Position numbers and translations under genes: made by a program. The notes under the pieces are model-generated. The model saw only the letters and a list, made by a program, of their open reading frames with translations. It made no database searches and was not told the origin of the DNA. This document shows positions 36,297 to 45,062 of a DNA stretch of 64,000 nt, one piece after another (the first letter of the stretch is position 1; each line of letters begins with the position of its first letter). This DNA is from Flavobacteriales bacterium ALC-1 (GTDB taxonomy: Bacteria > Bacteroidota > Bacteroidia > Flavobacteriales > Flavobacteriaceae): positions 1,148,027 to 1,212,026 of the forward strand of contig ABHI01000001.1 of NCBI GenBank assembly GCA_000171875.1, written 5' to 3'.

Positions 36297-37133
36297 ATGA
36301 AGGCCCTACTTATATTTTTAACTCTTAGTTTTCAGCTTGCTTTTTCTCAGCAAGAACTGAAACACGAAGTGTATTTTGATACTGATAAATACAATATTCC
36401 TGAAACTGAACACAGTAGGTTATTACTCTTTTTGTCTAAAGTAGAGGAGATGGATATTGAAAAAATTTCCATTTATGGTTTTTGCGACGATAGAGGAAGT
36501 GATAACTATAACTTAGTACTTTCTCAACAACGCGCAGATGCTATTAAAACTGTATTTTCTAATAACGAATTTGATGAATCTGTAATTACAAATGTTGATG
36601 GGAAAGGAGAGATTTTACTAAACATTGTACACGAGGAAAATCTTAGTAAAATAAGAGGTTTAAACCGTAAAGTTGAAATTATAGTAAAACCTGTTTATCC
36701 TCCTAAACCTAAAGAGGTTAAAGAAGATAATACTGAAACTTTATTAAAAGGAGAGTTAAAGGAAGGAGATAAAATTTTATTAGATAATTTATTATTTAGA
36801 ACAGGATATAGCTACTTAACAAAAGAGTCTAAACCAGTACTCGATAAGATTGCTGTAATATTAGCAGAACGTACAAATGTTTACTTTACCATTGAAGGCC
36901 ACGTGTGTTGCACTCAAGGAGAAAGAGATGCAATTGATCGTAAAACCAAGAAAAGAAATCTATCTGTAGCGCGTGCAAAATATATTTACGACTACCTTGT
37001 TAAAAAAGGTGTAAGACCTTATCGAATGAAGTTTGTTGGTATGCGTAGAAAAGAGCCTCTTGGTGGTGAGCCAGAATTTGATAGGCGTGTAGAAATATTG
37101 GTTACAAAAATTTATAAAAAGGATTCTGATTAA
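36297..37133 (+). CDS. OmpA-family protein with two OmpA-like domains
   Basis: A signal peptide (MKALLIFLTLSFQLAFSQ) is followed by an incomplete or diverged first OmpA-like region (about 22-130: VYFDTDKYNIPETEHSRLLL, then IYGFCDDRGSDNYNLVLSQQRAD) and a second (about 150-278: LFRTGYSYLTKESKPVLDKI, then IEGHVCC and RRVEILV). OmpA-like domains bind peptidoglycan. There is no barrel domain, so it is probably a periplasmic or lipid-independent envelope-tethering protein. Its stop overlaps the convergent GNAT gene end by 4 bp. Confidence 0.82.
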   Translation: MKALLIFLTLSFQLAFSQQELKHEVYFDTDKYNIPETEHSRLLLFLSKVEEMDIEKISIYGFCDDRGSDNYNLVLSQQRADAIKTVFSNNEFDESVITNVDGKGEILLNIVHEENLSKIRGLNRKVEIIVKPVYPPKPKEVKEDNTETLLKGELKEGDKILLDNLLFRTGYSYLTKESKPVLDKIAVILAERTNVYFTIEGHVCCTQGERDAIDRKTKKRNLSVARAKYIYDYLVKKGVRPYRMKFVGMRRKEPLGGEPEFDRRVEILVTKIYKKDSD

Positions 37134-37573
37134 TTTTTAATCATTCTAATATGTGGGATACCATCTTCAAGGTACTCCTCACCTATTTCTATAAATTCTA
37201 AATTATTATAAAAACGCTTTAAATACGTTTGGGCAGAAATTTTAATTGTGGTCTCGTTGTAATAACGTTTTACAGCTTCAATTGAAGCATTCATAATATC
37301 ATAACCGTATTTATATTGTCGTTCTTCTTCCTTAACTACTACTCTACCAATACTAGCGTTTTCAAAATAATAGCCTGGTTTAAATACACGTGTATACGCT
37401 ACTAAATCATCATTCTTATAACCTAAAACATGGAGTGCTTTTTGATCCTTACCATCTACGTCCTGATACACACAATCTTGTTCTACAACAAAAACCTCAC
37501 TTCTTAATTGAAGTAAGTCATAGAGTTCTCTTGTAGTTAACTCTTTAAAGGTTTTGGTTTTTATATCTAACAT
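37130..37573 (-). CDS. ElaA-like GNAT N-acetyltransferase
   Basis: The 147-residue product has the ElaA pattern LLQLRSEVFVVEQDCVYQDV near residue 21, followed by LHVLGY and an acetyl-CoA strand (IGRVVVKEEERQYKYGYDIM). A YNNLEF motif near 123 is typical of GNAT folds. Its substrate is unknown. It lies 6 bp after the cation-efflux gene in transcription order and is the last of the rpiB-CDF-GNAT set. Confidence 0.85.
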   Translation of the reverse strand: MLDIKTKTFKELTTRELYDLLQLRSEVFVVEQDCVYQDVDGKDQKALHVLGYKNDDLVAYTRVFKPGYYFENASIGRVVVKEEERQYKYGYDIMNASIEAVKRYYNETTIKISAQTYLKRFYNNLEFIEIGEEYLEDGIPHIRMIKN

Positions 37574-37579
37574 ATCTAT

Positions 37580-38497
37580 TTAATCTTGTACAATGACATC
37601 CTTACTATCACATTTACCAAACTCTGGTTGAATATTAATATGGTTAATTTCAAATTTATGAAATAGTAATTCTTCTATTTGATGTAAAATTATATCAAAT
37701 TCTGAAAGTGTAATGTTAGATTCAAAATCTACATGTGCTTCAAAATGGGTCTCATCTTCGTTTAACTGCCAAACATGGATATGGTGCACATTTTTTATAG
37801 ATTCAAAAGCGTTTATTTCTTTAATTATTTCATCAACAGGTATGTCTTCTGGTGTAAACAACATTAGGACTTTAGTGGATGCTTTTAGTAAATCAAATCC
37901 CATCCAAATAAGATATAATGCAATAGCGAATGTAAGTACACTATCTATCCACCAAATTTGATAAAATTGCATTAATAAACCACCAACTAAAACTGCTACA
38001 CTAGCCATCATATCCGTTAATAGATGTAAGTAAGCACTTTTCATATTCATATTATCTTCTGCATTTCGCTTTAATAACAGAACACTAAATCCATTACCTA
38101 AAATAGCTACAATAGAAAGCCATATTACTAAATTAGATTCTATTTCTTGTGGATTTTGGAAACGCTCAACAGCTTCAAAAATTAAAAGTATAGCAACAAT
38201 AATTAAAGTGGAAGCATTAATAAAAGCTGCTAAAATTTCAGCACGTTTATATCCAAAGGTACGTTTTATAGAAGCTTTACGTTTAACTAGTTTATTAGCT
38301 ATATAGCTTATAATTAGTGAAATAACATCACTAAAATTATGGAGGGCATCACTCAATAAAGCTAAACTACCAGAAATTAAACCACCTACAACTTGTGCAG
38401 CTGTAATAGCAATATTTAAAACTATAGAAATTAAAAGATTACGACCATTAAGATCGTTATGAGAATGTGAGTGATTATGCGAGTGAGAATGACCCAT
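37580..38497 (-). CDS. Cation diffusion facilitator (CDF) transporter
   Basis: The 305-residue product opens with a histidine-rich metal-binding leader (MGHSHSHNHSHSHND). Six membrane helices follow over about 18-200, carrying ALLSDALHNFSDVISL and the paired HLLTDMMASVAVLVGG metal-site motifs, and then a cytoplasmic ferredoxin-like domain (VHHIHVWQL). CDF proteins export Zn2+, Co2+ or related ions against H+. It touches the rpiB stop directly, so the two are co-transcribed. Confidence 0.9.
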   Translation of the reverse strand: MGHSHSHNHSHSHNDLNGRNLLISIVLNIAITAAQVVGGLISGSLALLSDALHNFSDVISLIISYIANKLVKRKASIKRTFGYKRAEILAAFINASTLIIVAILLIFEAVERFQNPQEIESNLVIWLSIVAILGNGFSVLLLKRNAEDNMNMKSAYLHLLTDMMASVAVLVGGLLMQFYQIWWIDSVLTFAIALYLIWMGFDLLKASTKVLMLFTPEDIPVDEIIKEINAFESIKNVHHIHVWQLNEDETHFEAHVDFESNITLSEFDIILHQIEELLFHKFEINHINIQPEFGKCDSKDVIVQD

Positions 38498-38932
38498 CTA
38501 ACATGATAATGGAATCTTATCTACACGGTTTTGATGACGACCACCTTCAAACGCAGTATTTAAAAATGTATCCACCATTTTAATAGCTTGAGGAATTGAT
38601 GTAAAACGCGCAGGAATACAAATAATGTTCGCATTATTATGTAAACGTGTCAATTCTGTAATTTCACTAGTCCAACACACACCAGCTCTAACATTTTGGT
38701 ATTTATTTGCTGTCATAGCTACACCATTAGCGCTACCACAAATTAAGATACCTAAATCTGCGTTACCATCATTAACATCTTTAGCAACAGGATGTACAAA
38801 ATCTGGATAATCTACGCTATCTAAAGTATCGGTACCATAATTAGTTATAGTATATCCTTTAGTTTCTAAATGCTTTACAACTGCTTGTTTATAATCTGGA
38901 CCTGCGTGATCGTTACCTATAGATATTTTCAT
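38498..38932 (-). CDS. rpiB: Ribose-5-phosphate isomerase B
   Basis: Starting at MKISIGNDHAG, the product shows the RpiB core GNDHAGPDYKQ, DSVDYPDFVHPVAKDV, the active-site GILICGSANGVAMTANK, and NIICIPARF. It interconverts ribulose-5- and ribose-5-phosphate in the pentose phosphate pathway. A longer frame upstream would translate a dispersed repeat (PRFARNDT), so the MKIS start (or the Met one codon earlier) is chosen. A TAACTTTG promoter element lies about 65 bp upstream. Confidence 0.92.
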   Translation of the reverse strand: MKISIGNDHAGPDYKQAVVKHLETKGYTITNYGTDTLDSVDYPDFVHPVAKDVNDGNADLGILICGSANGVAMTANKYQNVRAGVCWTSEITELTRLHNNANIICIPARFTSIPQAIKMVDTFLNTAFEGGRHQNRVDKIPLSC

Positions 38933-38947
38933 CATTTCAATTTTAGT

Positions 38948-38975
38948 GTCATTGCGAGCGAAGCGCGGCAATCTC
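38948..38975. repeat. Dispersed intergenic repeat of the 'ATTGCGAGCGAAGCG' type
   Basis: The GC-rich element GTCATTGCGAGCGAAGCGCG followed by GCAATCTC stands out in this AT-rich genome and matches a widespread intergenic repeat seen in many bacteria. It lies between the rpiB promoter and its start codon. Confidence 0.6.
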
Positions 38976-38995
38976 TTTAATTATTTAGTATAGCA

Positions 38996-39003
38996 CAAAG
39001 TTA
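38996..39003 (-). promoter_or_regulatory. -7 promoter element for rpiB-CDF-GNAT
   Basis: TAACTTTG on the minus strand matches TAnnTTTG exactly. No convincing -33 TTTG is seen. Transcription would run through the dispersed repeat into rpiB. Confidence 0.5.
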
Positions 39004-39612
39004 ATAATTGCTTATAAGTAAGCATAACTTATAAGCGCTTACTTATTCATAAATTTTAAGTTTAACAATTTATCTTTTTATGAGCATTTATAATCACTGT
39101 TTATAAGTACAGGTAAAAATGATGAGTACTTGTTAATAACTGTTCACAAGTCTTAAAAACAAAAATTAGGATTATCTAATTATTTTTCCAAACCAAAATA
39201 GGATTTTAAAAACCTAATTACTTAGTTATTTTTTTCGAGGAAGTTATTAATAGTAGAATGAGACGAAGTGAACACTATTTTACTAAAAACATATCATATA
39301 ATTCTATTAACAACTGTTATTAACAACTGTGTATAGAATTATAAATAGGCTTAAAAATGAATCAGTTATCTATAAAACTAATGTTAATTAATTATGAAGT
39401 AAATATGATAAGTCACTTCTCAAAACAAAACCCTAAAAAGTTATACTAACTATTAACAGACTATAATAACCATTATTTTATTTTTTAGATTTTAAAAGAA
39501 AAATGATAATATGTATATATATGTTGATAAGTGTTTTTATTTAACATTAAAAACTTATAAATACATAGGTAATAGTTTATACTTGTAAGACAAATCTTTA
39601 CAATTAGCTATT
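39004..39612. other. Candidate replication origin (AT-rich, DnaA-box-like repeats)
   Basis: About 600 non-coding bp between divergent genes hold several TTATnAACA-like nonamers on either strand: 39131-39139, 39304-39312, 39317-39325, 39450-39458 and 39522-39530 (TGTTGATAA, one base from the DnaA consensus complement). Also visible are a perfect tandem 13-mer TATTAACAACTGT (39305-39330), framed by inverted repeats ATAATTCTAT / ATAGAATTAT, and CTTATAAG repeats around 39010-39046. No gene is seen. dnaA is not in the window, so this call is tentative. Confidence 0.4.
39305..39330. repeat. Tandem 13-mer inside a palindromic frame
   Basis: TATTAACAACTGT occurs twice back to back. The pair is bracketed by ATAATTCTAT (39298) and ATAGAATTAT (39333). 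The nonamer TTATTAACA inside resembles a DnaA box. Confidence 0.75.
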
Positions 39613-41280
39613 ATGAAACAACTATTACTCTTAATTTTTTTAATTCCTTTTATAGGTTTAGGCCAAGTACAAATAGGTCAAAATATTTATGGTGAAAATC
39701 AGTTTGATTTTTTTGGATATGATATTAATATATCATCAAATGGAAATATTATTGCTATTAGTGGACCTCAAAATTCTGGGAATGGATCATCGTCAGGTCA
39801 TGTCAGGATTTTTGAGAACATAGGAGGAGTATGGATTCAAATTGGTCAAGATATTGATGGTGAGGGATCAGATGATTATTCAGGAGAAAGTATAAGTATG
39901 TCATCAAATGGAAATATTGTTGCTATTGGTTCAAGATTTAATGGTAATAATAGTATAGGTCATGTAAGAATTTTTAAGAATATAGGAGGAGTATGGACTC
40001 AAATTGGTCAAGATATTGATGGTGAGAATGAAGGAGATAGTTCAGGTACTAGTGTAAGTTTATCATCAGATGGAAATATTATTGCTATAGGTTCACCATT
40101 AAATTCAGAGAATATTATTAGTTCTGGTCATGTCAGGATTTTTGAGAACATAGGAGGAGTATGGACTCAAATAGGTCAAGATATTGATGGCGAAAATGAT
40201 GGTGACTATTCAGGTACTAGTGTAAGTTTATCATCAGATGGTTTAATAGTTGCCATAGGAGGACCAGGAAATGATGAAGTAAGTCCAGACGCTGGTCAAG
40301 TTAGAGTTTTTGAGAACATAGGAGGAGTATGGACTCAAATAGGTCAAGATATTAATGGTTCATCAATATTAGAAATATCTGGTGCTAATATTTCCTTATC
40401 TTCAAATGGTATGATTCTAGCTATTGGAGCACCAAGATTATCTAATGGATCTTTATATAGAAATGGAGCTGCAAGAGTTTATAAATTAATTAATAATACA
40501 TGGACTCAATTAGGTGATACTATTTATGGAGATACTACTAATTTAAATTTTAGCCAGGGATTAGATATATCATCAGATGGTACAGTATTACTAATTGGTG
40601 GACCAGATGGTGGAGAAAGTTCTCCTACTACAGGTCAAGCAAGAGTATATAAATATAATGGTAATACATGGAATCAAGTGGGTTTAACATTATATGGATT
40701 ACCATCACATCAATTTGGTAATAGTGTAAGTTTATCTTCTAATGGCACAAATATAGCCGTTGCTTCTTTTACTGGAGGCTCAAACCCACTAGGAGGGTAT
40801 GTTCAAATTTTTAGTATAGCCTCAGAATTAGCAATATTAGAAGTAGTAGAAGATATAGCAGGTAATAGTAATGGAATTAATGTGACAGCAGCCCAATTAA
40901 ATAGTATAAATGGAGTCTCTAGTGCTATAGACGGCGTAAATTATAGTACAGCATTAGATAACGGCACTTTTGTAGATGAAAATAACCCAACAGCTCTAGA
41001 GATACAAACTATTATAGATCAAGTAAATGCTACTTTAGGAGTTACTGATAATTATAGTTTAAGCTTTAAATTATACCCAAACCCAACAAAAGCTCAATTC
41101 ACAATTCAATTAGATAAGACTACAGAATTAAAAAATGTAAACATCTACAATAATTTAGGCCAATTAATTTTAACATGTAAAAAAGCAACAGTAAATTCTT
41201 CAAAATTAGCTTCAGGATTATATGTTGTAGAGATAGAAACGAATAAAGGAAAAGGTTCAAAAAAGTTGATAATAGAGTAA
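39613..41280 (+). CDS. Secreted FG-GAP-like repeat protein with T9SS sorting domain
   Basis: A signal peptide (MKQLLLLIFLIPFIGLGQ) is followed by about seven ~50-residue repeats containing SLSSDGNIIAIGSP and HVRIFENIGGVWTQIGQDID. This is a propeller-type architecture like FG-GAP/integrin-alpha blades. A linker follows (about 400-480), then a T9SS domain from KLYPNPTKAQFTI (about residue 486) ending KKLIIE. The repeats are nearly identical at the DNA level, so the copy number can change by recombination. It is monocistronic with a perfect terminator. Confidence 0.85.
   Translation: MKQLLLLIFLIPFIGLGQVQIGQNIYGENQFDFFGYDINISSNGNIIAISGPQNSGNGSSSGHVRIFENIGGVWIQIGQDIDGEGSDDYSGESISMSSNGNIVAIGSRFNGNNSIGHVRIFKNIGGVWTQIGQDIDGENEGDSSGTSVSLSSDGNIIAIGSPLNSENIISSGHVRIFENIGGVWTQIGQDIDGENDGDYSGTSVSLSSDGLIVAIGGPGNDEVSPDAGQVRVFENIGGVWTQIGQDINGSSILEISGANISLSSNGMILAIGAPRLSNGSLYRNGAARVYKLINNTWTQLGDTIYGDTTNLNFSQGLDISSDGTVLLIGGPDGGESSPTTGQARVYKYNGNTWNQVGLTLYGLPSHQFGNSVSLSSNGTNIAVASFTGGSNPLGGYVQIFSIASELAILEVVEDIAGNSNGINVTAAQLNSINGVSSAIDGVNYSTALDNGTFVDENNPTALEIQTIIDQVNATLGVTDNYSLSFKLYPNPTKAQFTIQLDKTTELKNVNIYNNLGQLILTCKKATVNSSKLASGLYVVEIETNKGKGSKKLIIE
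39786..40370 (+). repeat. Near-identical coding tandem repeats
   Basis: The blade-encoding units repeat the segments CATAGGAGGAGTATGGA, GGTCAAGATATTGATGG and TCATCAGATGG with few changes at intervals of about 150-170 bp over at least four units. Silent sites are also conserved, which points to recent duplication or gene conversion. Confidence 0.7.
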
Positions 41281-41296
41281 ATAATAAAAGGTTTAT

Positions 41297-41337
41297 AAAT
41301 GTAAAAGCACTGTAAATTTTACAGTGCTTTTACATTT
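41297..41337. terminator. Very long perfect terminator hairpin
   Basis: A 20-bp perfect inverted repeat (AAATGTAAAAGCACTGTAAA and complement) with a single-base centre follows the T9SS gene. It could equally extrude as a cruciform. Confidence 0.75.
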
Positions 41338-41375
41338 ATTTAACCTAAGCTAAACACTATTAAATAATTAAACCG

Positions 41376-41383
41376 TAGCTTTG
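41376..41383 (+). promoter_or_regulatory. -7 promoter element for rnr
   Basis: TAGCTTTG followed by CA matches the flavobacterial TAnnTTTG box, 93 bp before the rnr ATG. A clear -33 box is not seen. Confidence 0.5.
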
Positions 41384-41475
41384 CACCAAACTTAATATCT
41401 TCACTTCCACCTATTATTGAGTTTAAAATAAAGAATTCCTAACACTTTTAGGAAAAGAATATGATTACAAATTAA

Positions 41476-43674
41476 ATGACAAGAAAGAAAAAAAGGAAAT
41501 CTAAAAAGAACAAGATTTCTAACCTTACAAATACAATCTTAAGTATTTTAAAAAAAGAAAGAAACCAAGCCTTAAACTATAAACAAATTGCCGCTAAACT
41601 AGGCGTTAACGACGCTAGTAGCCGCAACCAGATTATTAAAAAACTACAACAACTCAAAGCAAAACAAGAAATTGAAGAAGTGGATCGTGGTAAGTTTAAA
41701 GCGATTGTAAATACAGAATACCACACAGGTATTTTAGACCTATCCTCTAAAGGAAATGGATATATTATTTCAGATGATTTTGAAGAGGATGTATTTATCG
41801 CTTCAAATAATATAAACAAAGCGCTTAATGGTGATGAAGTAGAATTCTACGTCTATAGAAGACGCCACAGAGGAAAATCTGAAGGAGAAATCACCAACAT
41901 CATAAAGCGTGTTAAAACGGAATATGTTGGTACTATTCAAATTCATGATAAAAAGAACTTTGCTTTTGTAGTTGCAGATAGTGTAAAGATGTATAAAGAC
42001 ATTTTCGTACCTATTAATAAAATCAAAAAAGCAGAAGATGGTGATAAGGTTTTGGTATCACTAGAAGATTGGCCAGAAAAAGCAGATTCTCCTTACGGAA
42101 AAGTAATAGAAGTACTTGGAAAACCAGGAGAGCATAATACAGAGATTAACTCTATTATGGCTGAATATGGTTTACCTCTAGAATTTCCTCACGACGTTGA
42201 AACGTATGCTAATAACCTAGATATTTCAATAAAACCAGAAGAAATTGCGAAACGTCGTGATATGCGTAAAGACTTAACCTTTACCATTGATCCTAAAGAC
42301 GCAAAAGATTTTGATGATGCCTTATCCTTTACTGTTTTAGAAAATGGCTTGTATGAAGTCGGAATCCATATTGCAGATGTATCGCACTACGTTCAACCAG
42401 GAACGGTTTTAGATGATGAAGCTTATGAGCGTGCCACTTCTATTTATTTAGTAGATCGTGTAGTACCAATGTTACCAGAGCGTTTATCTAACGGAGCGTG
42501 TTCACTACGACCACATGAAGAAAAATACACCTTTTCCGCGGTGTTTCAAATGAATAATAAATGCGAAATTAAGAATGAATGGTTTGGTAGAACAGTAACT
42601 TATTCTGATGCACGTTTTGCATATGAAGAGGCACAAGCTGTAATAGAATCTAAAACTAATGAAATTCCACAAGATGTTTCTTTAACAGGAAAAACTTATA
42701 AAACAGATCAAGCTATTGCAGATGCCATTCTGAAAATGGACGAGTTGGCTAAAAAAATGCGTTCGCAACGTATGCGAGAAGGAGCAATTTCTTTTGATAA
42801 GGTTGAGGTAAAATTCAATTTAGATGACCAAGCAAATCCGGTTGGTGTCTTCTTTAAAACCAGTAAAGATGCTAATAAGTTGATTGAAGAATTTATGTTA
42901 TTAGCCAACAGAAAAGTATCAGAATTTATTGGAAAGCAAAACCCTAAAAAGACGTTTGTGTATCGTGTACATGATGAACCAGACGAATCTAAATTAGCAC
43001 AATTACAAACAGTTGTAAGTCGTTTTGGACATAAACTTAATTTTAGAGACAAAGGTAGTATTGCTTCATCTTTAAATAATTTACTAAAAGATGTTGTGGG
43101 TAAAAAAGAACAGAATTTAGTAGATACGTTGACGATTCGCACCATGTCTAAAGCCGAATATACAACACACAATATCGGACATTATGGTTTAGCCTTTAAC
43201 TATTACAGTCATTTCACATCACCAATTCGTCGTTATCCAGATGTGATGGCACATCGTTTATTACAACAGTATTTAGATGGTGAAAAATCAGCTAACGAAG
43301 ATGTTTATGAGGAGAAATGCCAACACTCTAGTAATATGGAATATCTAGCAACTAAAGCAGAAAGAGATTCTATTAAATATATGCAGATTCGTTTTATGCA
43401 AGACCATCAAGACGAAGAGTTTTTGGGTGTAATTTCTGGTGTTACCGATTGGGGAATTTATGTAGAAATTATTTCTAATAAATGTGAAGGTATGGTAAGT
43501 GTTAGAGACATGAAAGACGACCATTACGAATTTGATCAAGATCAGTATGCTATGGTTGGTAGAAAAACAGAAACAACATATCAACTAGGAGATGAGGTTA
43601 TTGTAAAAGTGAAAAATACAGATTTAGTAAAAAAACATTTAGATTTCTATATGATTGGTAAGCCAGAAGCGTAA
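41476..43674 (+). CDS. rnr: Ribonuclease R
   Basis: The 732-residue product has a basic N-terminus (RKKKRKSKKNK), a winged-helix/OB region, cold-shock domains, the RNB catalytic core with FTIDPKDAKDFDDALSF near residue 270 (the metal-binding aspartates), and HYGLAFNYYSHFTSPIRRYPD near 575. An S1 domain follows at about 640-725 (FLGVISGVTDWGIYVEI). RNase R degrades structured RNA from the 3' end. Full length for the family. The YbjQ gene follows after 41 bp. Confidence 0.95.
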   Translation: MTRKKKRKSKKNKISNLTNTILSILKKERNQALNYKQIAAKLGVNDASSRNQIIKKLQQLKAKQEIEEVDRGKFKAIVNTEYHTGILDLSSKGNGYIISDDFEEDVFIASNNINKALNGDEVEFYVYRRRHRGKSEGEITNIIKRVKTEYVGTIQIHDKKNFAFVVADSVKMYKDIFVPINKIKKAEDGDKVLVSLEDWPEKADSPYGKVIEVLGKPGEHNTEINSIMAEYGLPLEFPHDVETYANNLDISIKPEEIAKRRDMRKDLTFTIDPKDAKDFDDALSFTVLENGLYEVGIHIADVSHYVQPGTVLDDEAYERATSIYLVDRVVPMLPERLSNGACSLRPHEEKYTFSAVFQMNNKCEIKNEWFGRTVTYSDARFAYEEAQAVIESKTNEIPQDVSLTGKTYKTDQAIADAILKMDELAKKMRSQRMREGAISFDKVEVKFNLDDQANPVGVFFKTSKDANKLIEEFMLLANRKVSEFIGKQNPKKTFVYRVHDEPDESKLAQLQTVVSRFGHKLNFRDKGSIASSLNNLLKDVVGKKEQNLVDTLTIRTMSKAEYTTHNIGHYGLAFNYYSHFTSPIRRYPDVMAHRLLQQYLDGEKSANEDVYEEKCQHSSNMEYLATKAERDSIKYMQIRFMQDHQDEEFLGVISGVTDWGIYVEIISNKCEGMVSVRDMKDDHYEFDQDQYAMVGRKTETTYQLGDEVIVKVKNTDLVKKHLDFYMIGKPEA

Positions 43675-43715
43675 CAATTTATATACTTTTAATACAAATA
43701 ATTAAATTTAAATAA

Positions 43716-44015
43716 ATGGTTTTAACTACAACAAATTCAATAGAAGGTTATAAAATAATAGATTACTTAGGTATAGTAACTGGTGTTGCTATTAATAAAG
43801 AAACTTTAGCAATGGGGTTTAGTGTGTCTAAATATTATAATAAAATACAATCTAGCATAGAAACTATTAAAGAAGAGGCTTTCCAAAATTTACAAGACAA
43901 CGCTTCAAAACTAAAAGCGAATGCTGTTGTTGGCATTAAAGTAGAGGTAGAGTTTACTACGAGCAATTATCCAATAGTTTCAGTCACGGGAACCGCAGTA
44001 AAAGTTGCTATTTAA
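43716..44015 (+). CDS. YbjQ / UPF0145 family protein
   Basis: The 99-residue product carries the family pattern: TNSIEGYKIIDYLGIVTGVA at the start, a middle amphipathic helix (IKEEAFQNLQDNASKLKANA) and VVGIKVEVEF. Members form pentamers and are sometimes annotated as heavy-metal-binding, without firm biochemical proof. It probably belongs to the rnr transcript or has a weak promoter of its own. Confidence 0.82.
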   Translation: MVLTTTNSIEGYKIIDYLGIVTGVAINKETLAMGFSVSKYYNKIQSSIETIKEEAFQNLQDNASKLKANAVVGIKVEVEFTTSNYPIVSVTGTAVKVAI

Positions 44016-44105
44016 CTATGACACGAGCATATTAATAATTTTTTCGATTGACCGAATTTTTAATAGCGAACTGCATGTGACATTAAATAAAAATAAAAAA
44101 GACAC

Positions 44106-44342
44106 ATGAAAACAAGAACAAAAGCAAGCATATACGTTTTCTTAATTTTTCTCGTTACCTATCTAATCGTTAGGTTTGGTATTCAAATGCTATTTAGTGA
44201 TATAAATACATATCTACTTTCAGCAATATCAGCAGCTATAACTGTGGTATTATCACCTCAAAGACGAATTGTAAGAAAGCAATCTGGAGACCAAATACAA
44301 TTAAAATGGTTATTCAGTAAAAAAGTAATTATTTTAAAATAG
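44106..44342 (+). CDS. Small two-helix membrane protein
   Basis: The 78-residue product has two hydrophobic segments (ASIYVFLIFLVTYLIVRFGI and YLLSAISAAITVVLS) and a basic C-terminal end (PQRRIVRKQSGDQIQLKWLF). No family is recognised. It ends 4 bp before the DUF2807 gene, so the two are co-transcribed; the pairing suggests an envelope role. Confidence 0.65.
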   Translation: MKTRTKASIYVFLIFLVTYLIVRFGIQMLFSDINTYLLSAISAAITVVLSPQRRIVRKQSGDQIQLKWLFSKKVIILK

Positions 44343-44346
44343 AAGC

Positions 44347-45018
44347 ATGAAGAAAATCGTTTTTATTCTCTTTTTAATGTTAGCTTTTAATGCAAAAGCA
44401 CAAGAAACATTAGAAAAAACAATTGGAGAGTTTTCTACCGTAAAAGTTTATGATTTAATTAATCTAAAGATGATTAAATCTAACGAAAATAAAATAGAGG
44501 TTTCGGGAAAGAACAGAAAGGATATTGAGGTTGTAAATAAAAATGGCAAGCTTAAGATAAGAATGAATCTCGAAGAAAGTTACGACGGCAATGATACCAT
44601 TGTGACATTATATTATACTTCTGTAGATGTTATTGATGCTAATGAAGGGGCTAAAGTGATTTTAAATGAGCCAATAGAACAATACGAAATTGATTTAAAG
44701 ACACAAGAAGGAGCAGAAATTACAGCAGAATTAAAAACAACATATGCTAATTTTAGAGCCGTTACAGGCGGAGTAATTAATGTTACAGGAAACTCTAAAA
44801 ATCAAGATATTTCTATCTATACAGGAGGTGTTTTTAATGGTGAAGATTTAATTACAGAACATACTGAGGTAAGTATCAATGCGGCTGGAGAAGCTTATAT
44901 TAATGCAACAGAATATGTTGATGTTAGAATTAAAGCTGGAGGTGACGTCTTTATTTATGGTGACCCGAAACAAGTTGATGAAAACCGTGTTCTTGGAGGC
45001 AGGATAAAACGTATGTAA
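44347..45018 (+). CDS. Head GIN domain (DUF2807) exported protein
   Basis: A signal peptide (MKKIVFILFLMLAFNAKAQ) precedes a beta-helix-like domain: IGEFSTVKVYDLINLKMI, VDVIDANEGAKVILNEPI, VRIKAGGDVFIYGDPKQVDE. This is the DUF2807 / head GIN pattern, a putative auto-transporter-like adhesin fold of unknown role common in Bacteroidota. The 223-residue length is normal. Confidence 0.8.
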   Translation: MKKIVFILFLMLAFNAKAQETLEKTIGEFSTVKVYDLINLKMIKSNENKIEVSGKNRKDIEVVNKNGKLKIRMNLEESYDGNDTIVTLYYTSVDVIDANEGAKVILNEPIEQYEIDLKTQEGAEITAELKTTYANFRAVTGGVINVTGNSKNQDISIYTGGVFNGEDLITEHTEVSINAAGEAYINATEYVDVRIKAGGDVFIYGDPKQVDENRVLGGRIKRM

Positions 45019-45035
45019 ATTCCTGTTAGATTTCT

Positions 45036-45043
45036 TACATTTG
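45036..45043 (+). promoter_or_regulatory. -7 promoter element before lysE-like gene
   Basis: TACATTTG matches TAnnTTTG exactly, 20 bp before the ATG. The short leader implies a weak or near-leaderless start. Confidence 0.45.
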
Positions 45044-45062
45044 TGTAAACCACAAGATTTAC

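Noticed and set aside
37386..37393. Second parS site
   Set aside because: Only ACACGTGT is palindromic; the outer GTT/AAC arms of parS are absent and it lies inside the GNAT gene.
38933..38971. Longer N-terminus for RpiB
   Set aside because: The extra residues come from a dispersed GC-rich repeat and precede the standard MKISIGNDHAG start.
39786..40370. CRISPR-like array
   Set aside because: The repeats are in frame within a secreted propeller protein, are 150-170 bp apart and have coding spacers.
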